A stretch of DNA of 11,833 nucleotides from Trueperella pyogenes. Its GTDB lineage: Bacteria; Actinomycetota; Actinomycetes; Actinomycetales; Actinomycetaceae. The stretch spans positions 1-11,833 of the forward strand of contig NZ_UHHW01000005.1 in the NCBI RefSeq assembly GCF_900460345.1. Reading direction: 5' to 3'. Position 1 is the first letter of the stretch; the number at the start of each line of letters is the position of its first letter. Both the position numbers and the translations under genes were made by a program. The notes beneath the pieces are model-generated. The model was not told the origin of the DNA. It did no database searches and was given only the letters and a program-made list of their open reading frames with translations. Shown piece after piece: positions 7,722-11,833 of the stretch.

Positions 7722-8924
7722 CCCTGTCTATTCCCTCTCGTCCCCTCGATATACCTCGCGACGGGCTGCCCCCAGTCACTCATGACGATATCGACGACGC
7801 CGTGGCGCGCTTAGCGGCAGGAGCCGGCCCTCTCGCCGTCGATACTGAGCGCGCCAACGAGATGCGCTACACGAATCGCGCCTACCTCCTCCAGATCCGC
7901 CGTGAGGGCGTAGGAACATTCCTCATCGATCCGGTGGGCATCGAGGATAGGCTCGACGGGCTGCGTGAGGTGATGAATTGCGAGTGGATTGTCCACGCAG
8001 CTCACCAAGATCTCCTGTGTCTGCGTGAGCTGGGGTTAACTCCCACAACCGTGTTCGACACCGAGATCGCCGCACTGTTGCTGGGCTACGAACGAGTCTC
8101 GTTGCAGGCGCTGTGCGAGAAGGTGCTCGGCTGGTCGCTGGCGAAAGAATACTCGAACTCTGACTGGTCGCAGCGCCCGCTTCCACTACCGCTGCTGACC
8201 TACGCCGCGCTCGATGTGGAGTTGCTTCACGAGTTGCGCACCGAGCTCACCGCGCAACTCCTGGAGGCGAGCGTTTTTCTTGGTTCGTCCAAGAGTGCGA
8301 GGAGGTGCGTGTGCGCCAGCCCGCCCCGCCACGCCAGCAGCCGTGGCGCCGTCCCGCGCGTCGAGCCGGAATCAAAGACCAACGCGCGCTTGCCATGATG
8401 CGCGAGCTGTGGAACGCCCGCGACGACCTGGCCAGGCGGCGCGACATCGCGCCGCACAGGATCTTGCCCAACCAGATTCTTGCGGAACTGGCCAAGCGCA
8501 AGCCGCGCTCGCGAGCCGACGTCGTCAATTCTTCCCTCTTCCGCTCCGAAGCGCGCAAAAGGGATGTCAACACGTGGTGGCATGCCATTGAGATCGCCTG
8601 GCGTCTGGACGAATCTGCACTTCCAGAGCGGAAATTTAGTGAGAGAAAGATCCGTTCCCGCCCACCAACGAATGGCCGCGTAAGGATCCTCAGGCCGCCC
8701 AGCGCTGGGAACTATTGCGCCCAACTGTGCTGGGCATTGCTGAAAGCCTCGCCATCCGTCAAGAAGTCCTGCTCAAGCCGCGTACACAAAAGTTAGCGGC
8801 GTGGAAAGGCTGGCGCACACGCGACGAGCTCCTCACCCTCCTTGCCGCCGACGGCGCCCGCCCGTGGCAAATCGAGCTCGTCGGCGATCGTATTCACGAC
8901 GCCGTGGCCGGACAGCACCTATAG
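7718..8924 (+). CDS. RNase D-like 3'-5' exoribonuclease with HRDC region, frame-broken copy (right arm)
   Basis: This is the second copy of the DEDDy exonuclease. The exonuclease domain is intact from the TTG at 7718, with Asp42, Glu44, Asp98, Tyr162 and Asp166 all readable. A missing C near 8270 (GAGGCGAG for GAGGCCGAG) breaks the frame just after the domain. A missing A near 8645 breaks it again in the C-terminal part. Unlike the left copy, the linker RVRQPAPPRQQPW and the stretch AAQRWELLRPTVLGIAESLAIRQ are correct here, so each arm repairs the other. The gene ends with TAG at 8922-8924, 15 bases from the dxs stop. Confidence 0.87.
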
Positions 8925-8927
8925 GCG

Positions 8928-8956
8928 GCCAGCTGTGCTCTAGCCGCGCAGCTGGC
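8928..8956. terminator. GC-rich hairpin between convergent genes (right arm)
   Basis: This is the mirror copy of the 2494-2522 hairpin: GCCAGCTG at 8928-8935 and CAGCTGGC at 8949-8956, an 8-pair perfect stem with a 13-base loop over the dxs stop codon. There is no T tract. A bidirectional terminator is plausible from position only. Confidence 0.4.
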
Positions 8957-10808
8957 AGACCGCAGTGCGTACGGCGTCGGCGTCCATCGCTTGGCGATGA
9001 AGAATCGCCCCCGCGCGTGGCGTGCTGGAGAAATCTCTTGTCAATGCGAGGCTCTTCACAGGCACATACGATCCGGACCTTGCCAAGGCAGAGCGCAGCG
9101 CGTCACTACGCCCCCGGTAGCGAGGCCATCTTCGAGTACCACAACGCCTGCCGAGGTGGCGGCAAGGTCAACAAGCTGATCTGAAATTGGGAGCACCCAT
9201 CGTGGGTCGACCGCCACGAGCGAACCGTCGAGTCCCTGCGCTGCCTCAATCACGGCGTGTGCCATGGGGCGACGGCCACAAGAACGATCGGGGGCTCCCC
9301 CTCGACCACACGCTCAAAGAGGACGTCGAGCTGGCCAATCGAACGGAGAGCCGGGATCTCGTAAGGCACTGAGCCTTTCGGGTAACGCACGAGGGTAGGC
9401 GATTGAACCTGCGTAGCTTGGCTGAGAAGCTCGCGCATGCGCTGCTCGTCGCGCGGAACGGCTACACGCAGGTTGGGGATCATCGCTGCCATTGACAGAT
9501 CCCACATGCCGTTGTGCGAGGGGCCGTCGTCGCCCGTCACCCCGGCCCGATCGAGACAGATCGTCACAGGCGCGTTATGGAGCGCGACATCCATGAGGAG
9601 CTGGTCAAAGCCACGGTTGAGGAAGGTCGCATACAGTGCAATGACTGGATGAAAACCCGCTTTTGCCAGACCCGCAGCCATTGTGACCGCGTGCTGCTCG
9701 GCGATGCCGACATCGATCACGCGCTTAGGAAACTCTTCCCGCAGTAGGGAGAGCCCAACCGGTTGCAACATCGCCGCCGTCACCCCCCACAATCGAGGCA
9801 TCGTTGCGCGCGATCTTCAGTATTTCCTCGGCAAAAATAGATGTCCATCCGAACCGCGAGGGCTCGATCGGAAGCCCGGTCTCTGGGTGGATCTTACCTA
9901 CCGCGTGGAAGCGGTCAGCTTTGTTCTCCTCGGCTGGCTTGAACCCGCGTCCCTTTTTCTGTAATCGCATGCACGACGACGGGACCACCGTAATCGCGCG
10001 CCATCGTCAAGGCCTCTTCGAGCTCTTGATATCGTGGCCGTCAACGGGGCCGATGTACTTCAGCCCCAGCGAGTCGAAGGATTCCGGCGTCGAAGAAAAT
10101 CTCCTTCATGCCTTTCTTGATGCCGCGCAACGTGTCATACGTGAGTTTTCCCGGTACTCCCAAGCCTTGCAGGGTACGCTTTCCCCATTGAGGAAGTTCT
10201 CGTAGTCCGGTTGACTCGCACCGCGTCGAGTTTGCGCACCGGGTCAAAGCGACGCCACGATCCGCCCACGGTAGGCGCGTACGAGCGGCCATTGTCATTG
10301 AGGACGATAACCAGCGGGCGATCTGGATCCTCAGCTATGTTGTTCAGCGCCTCCCAGGCCATGCCGCCAGTCATCGCGCCGTCGCCAATGATGGCGACCA
10401 CCGAGCTATCTTTGCCAGAAAGCTGCAGTCCGCGGCGATACCATCGGCCCACGACAGGGCAGTTGAGGCGTGTGAGTTCTCCACGACGTCGTGCTCCGAC
10501 TCCGCGCGCGAGGGGTAGCCTGAAAGCCCACCCTCTTGACGCAGGCGCGCAAAGTCTTTGCGGCCGGTGAGAATCTTGTGAACATAGGCTTGGTGGCCGG
10601 TGTCCCAAATCAGCGGTTCGCGGGGCGAATCAAACACGCGATGTAACGGCAATGCTCAGCTCCACAACGCCCAGGTTTGGCCCTAGTGCCCGCCCGTCTT
10701 TGCCACGTTGACGACGAGGAAGCGGCGGATTTCTTCCGCCAGTTGCTCGAGGTCCCTAACCTTGAGTGATGCGAGGTCCTCGGGGCCATTTATCGAATCA
10801 AGAATCAC
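8940..10808 (-). CDS. dxs: 1-deoxy-D-xylulose-5-phosphate synthase, frame-broken copy (right arm)
   Basis: This is the second copy of dxs, starting at GTG 10806-10808 after AAAAGGAG (plus-strand CTCCTTTT at 10814-10821) and ending at TAG 8940-8942. It is 1869 bases, 3 short of the merged 1872. It keeps several bases lost in the left arm: [53 protein letters not shown] and GSVPYEIP all read correctly here. It has its own indels, for example near 10687, 10649, 10434, 10262, 10245, 10190, 10093, 10027, 9953, 9275 and 9105. The G run at 9783-9788 has 6 bases where the frame needs 5 and the left arm has 4. Role and motifs are as for the left copy. Confidence 0.93.
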
Positions 10809-11183
10809 CGGTTCTCCTTTTAACTACGCATAGATTACCACTGATCGAAAGCATGACTTGGTTCGCTATGGAAAGGGCTGTGTCAACAGCTATGTTGTCT
10901 TAACTCCTGGATGTGGCAGAGATCTTTCTTAAGTTTCTTATGAGCACTGAATCCAACCAAGGGCTGGTTGATTCTTAGTGTAGGAAAACACCCCGATTCT
11001 GCGAGTGCATAGGCTTTGCCATTGGGTATCCAATCTGCTCGCTAAGTTATCACTGGGCATCTCAATAGGCAGACGATATTGGTGTTAATACCGTAATGTG
11101 CACCTGTGCAATACGACTCCTTGCGACAAACAATTCCCAGAAAGTTTTCGTTCAACGTTGACTGCATATTCAGTTGTGTTGGC
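10809..11183. other. Intergenic region between dxs and surface-protein gene (right arm)
   Basis: This is the mirror copy of 275-649. No gene is visible. It contains the dxs ribosome-binding site (10814-10821 on the plus strand), TGTCAA at 10881-10886 (TTGACA in dxs direction), the imperfect hairpin at 10949-10974 and the palindrome TCAACGTTGA at 11152-11161. Confidence 0.7.
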
Positions 11184-11833
11184 TCAGTGCTGAGCGCGGC
11201 GAAGAAGCAAAGCAAGAATCCCAAGTGCACCTAAACCAAAAGTCACTATCATGAGCGAAAGAATGTGTACACCGGTGACAGGCAAACCCTTGGATTTACT
11301 TGCCCCATCAGAGGCAGACAGCGTGGCAGGTGAATCTGTTATTTCCGTCGGATGGGGTGCCTTGGGTACTGTACTATCGCTAGGATTCTGGTTTTCATCT
11401 TGGTTCTGGGCGCCTACCGGTGGGAGTACTGTTGCTAAGATATGTGCCGCATGCGCATATCCTTCAGTGTCAGTGAGGGCTTCATCAATCACGCCATCAC
11501 GCCTATCGCAACAGTTGGTTTCCCTAGGTAATTGCCTACGAACGCCACTGATCTGCCAAAGCGAGACTTTTGCGCCTTGCCCTGGATAATCACGGTATTT
11601 GGCATATCTGCAATAGAGGTAACGCCGATCGGAATCTGTGCAATGCGCACCACATGTGCAACGCCTCCGTTGCCTTCACCCCAGGCACCTATTACTGCCA
11701 AACCATCGGAGGCATCGATAGCCCAGCCAAATCCATCTCCTGTATTGTTTCCAGTCAAAACGCGAATTCCATCACTTAGCTGCTGGGCATCAAGACTAAT
11801 CTGGCGTTCTTTGACCTGTTCTCTAGTTCCGTA
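11184..11833 (-). CDS. FG-GAP repeat surface protein with LPVTG sorting signal, 5'-partial, one frameshift
   Basis: This is the C-terminal part of a cell-wall-anchored surface protein; it is open at the window edge. The upstream part (11833 to about 11500) reads GIRVLTGNNTGDGFGWAIDA, then LAVIGAWGEGNGG, and later SRFGRSVAFVGNYLGKPTVAIG. These are two FG-GAP-like units of the beta-propeller repeat type known from integrin alpha chains and bacterial surface proteins. The frame then stops at 11489. One missing base near 11500 (restoring IGADGVIDEALTDTEG) joins it to the second frame, which carries a Pro/Ser/Thr-rich stalk, LPVTG, a hydrophobic helix and an RR-containing tail, ending at 11184. 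I infer sortase anchoring and an extracellular propeller. The ligand is unknown. The frameshift lies outside the mirrored region, so the window itself cannot confirm it. Confidence 0.82.

Larger units (their letters stand above)
5732..11457. repeat. Right arm of giant inverted repeat
   Basis: This is the reverse complement of 1-5731. Bases 5834-11457 match closely, while 5734-5833 match the corresponding left-arm treZ sequence only poorly. The arm carries treZ, DUF3000 and the RNase D-like gene on the plus strand, and dxs and the surface protein on the minus strand. Sequence beyond 11457 is unique in the window only because the left arm is cut off at base 1. Confidence 0.97.

Noticed and set aside
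1..11457. A genuine palindromic amplicon or inverted duplication in the chromosome
   Set aside because: Both arms carry mutually exclusive indels in essential genes, the spacer is nearly absent, and the sequence after the turn is a corrupted reading of the sequence before it. An artefact explains all three at once.
1..11833. CRISPR array, tRNA, rRNA, transposase or phage genes
   Set aside because: I saw no short spaced direct repeats, no tRNA-like cloverleaf or rRNA sequence, and no transposase, integrase or phage-like product on either strand.

Overview
The window is dominated by one structure: a very large inverted repeat. Bases 1 to about 5731 reappear, reverse-complemented, from about 5732 to 11457. 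The turn is at a self-complementary GTAC (5730-5733). The last 376 bases (11458-11833) lack a partner only because the window begins at base 1. Each arm carries the same block of ordinary actinobacterial genes.

Read outward from the centre along the right arm, the block is: treZ (malto-oligosyltrehalose trehalohydrolase, 5' end lost at the turn), a DUF3000-family protein, an RNase D-like exonuclease with an HRDC region, then, convergent to these, dxs (1-deoxy-D-xylulose-5-phosphate synthase), and further out, in the same direction as dxs, a sortase-anchored surface protein with FG-GAP-like repeats and an LPVTG motif. The left arm holds the same genes mirrored. The DUF3000 / RNase D / convergent dxs arrangement is typical of Actinobacteria. 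The moderately high GC, GTG and TTG starts, DUF3000 and an LPXTG FG-GAP protein fit best with Actinomycetaceae (Trueperella, Arcanobacterium, Actinomyces and relatives). The genus is inference.

The copies are not biologically independent. Where the arms differ, the difference is nearly always a one-base indel in a short run of G or C. Each arm breaks reading frames that the other arm keeps, so combining them restores full-length, conserved proteins (DXS 623 aa, RNase D-like 402 aa, DUF3000 194 aa). At one G run the arms carry 4 and 6 bases where the frame needs 5. The roughly 100 bases just after the turn look like a badly corrupted copy of the treZ sequence just before it. Together this points to a fold-back (template plus complement) long read, or a similar chimera, assembled as a contig with little polishing, rather than to a palindromic locus in a living cell. 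I found no undescribed biological system. The valuable observations are the artefact, what can be recovered by merging the arms, and the cell-wall surface protein at the right end.

Functionally the genes are separate housekeeping units: trehalose formation from maltooligosaccharides (treZ), RNA processing (RNase D-like), isoprenoid precursor synthesis (dxs), a conserved protein of unknown function (DUF3000), and a surface protein.
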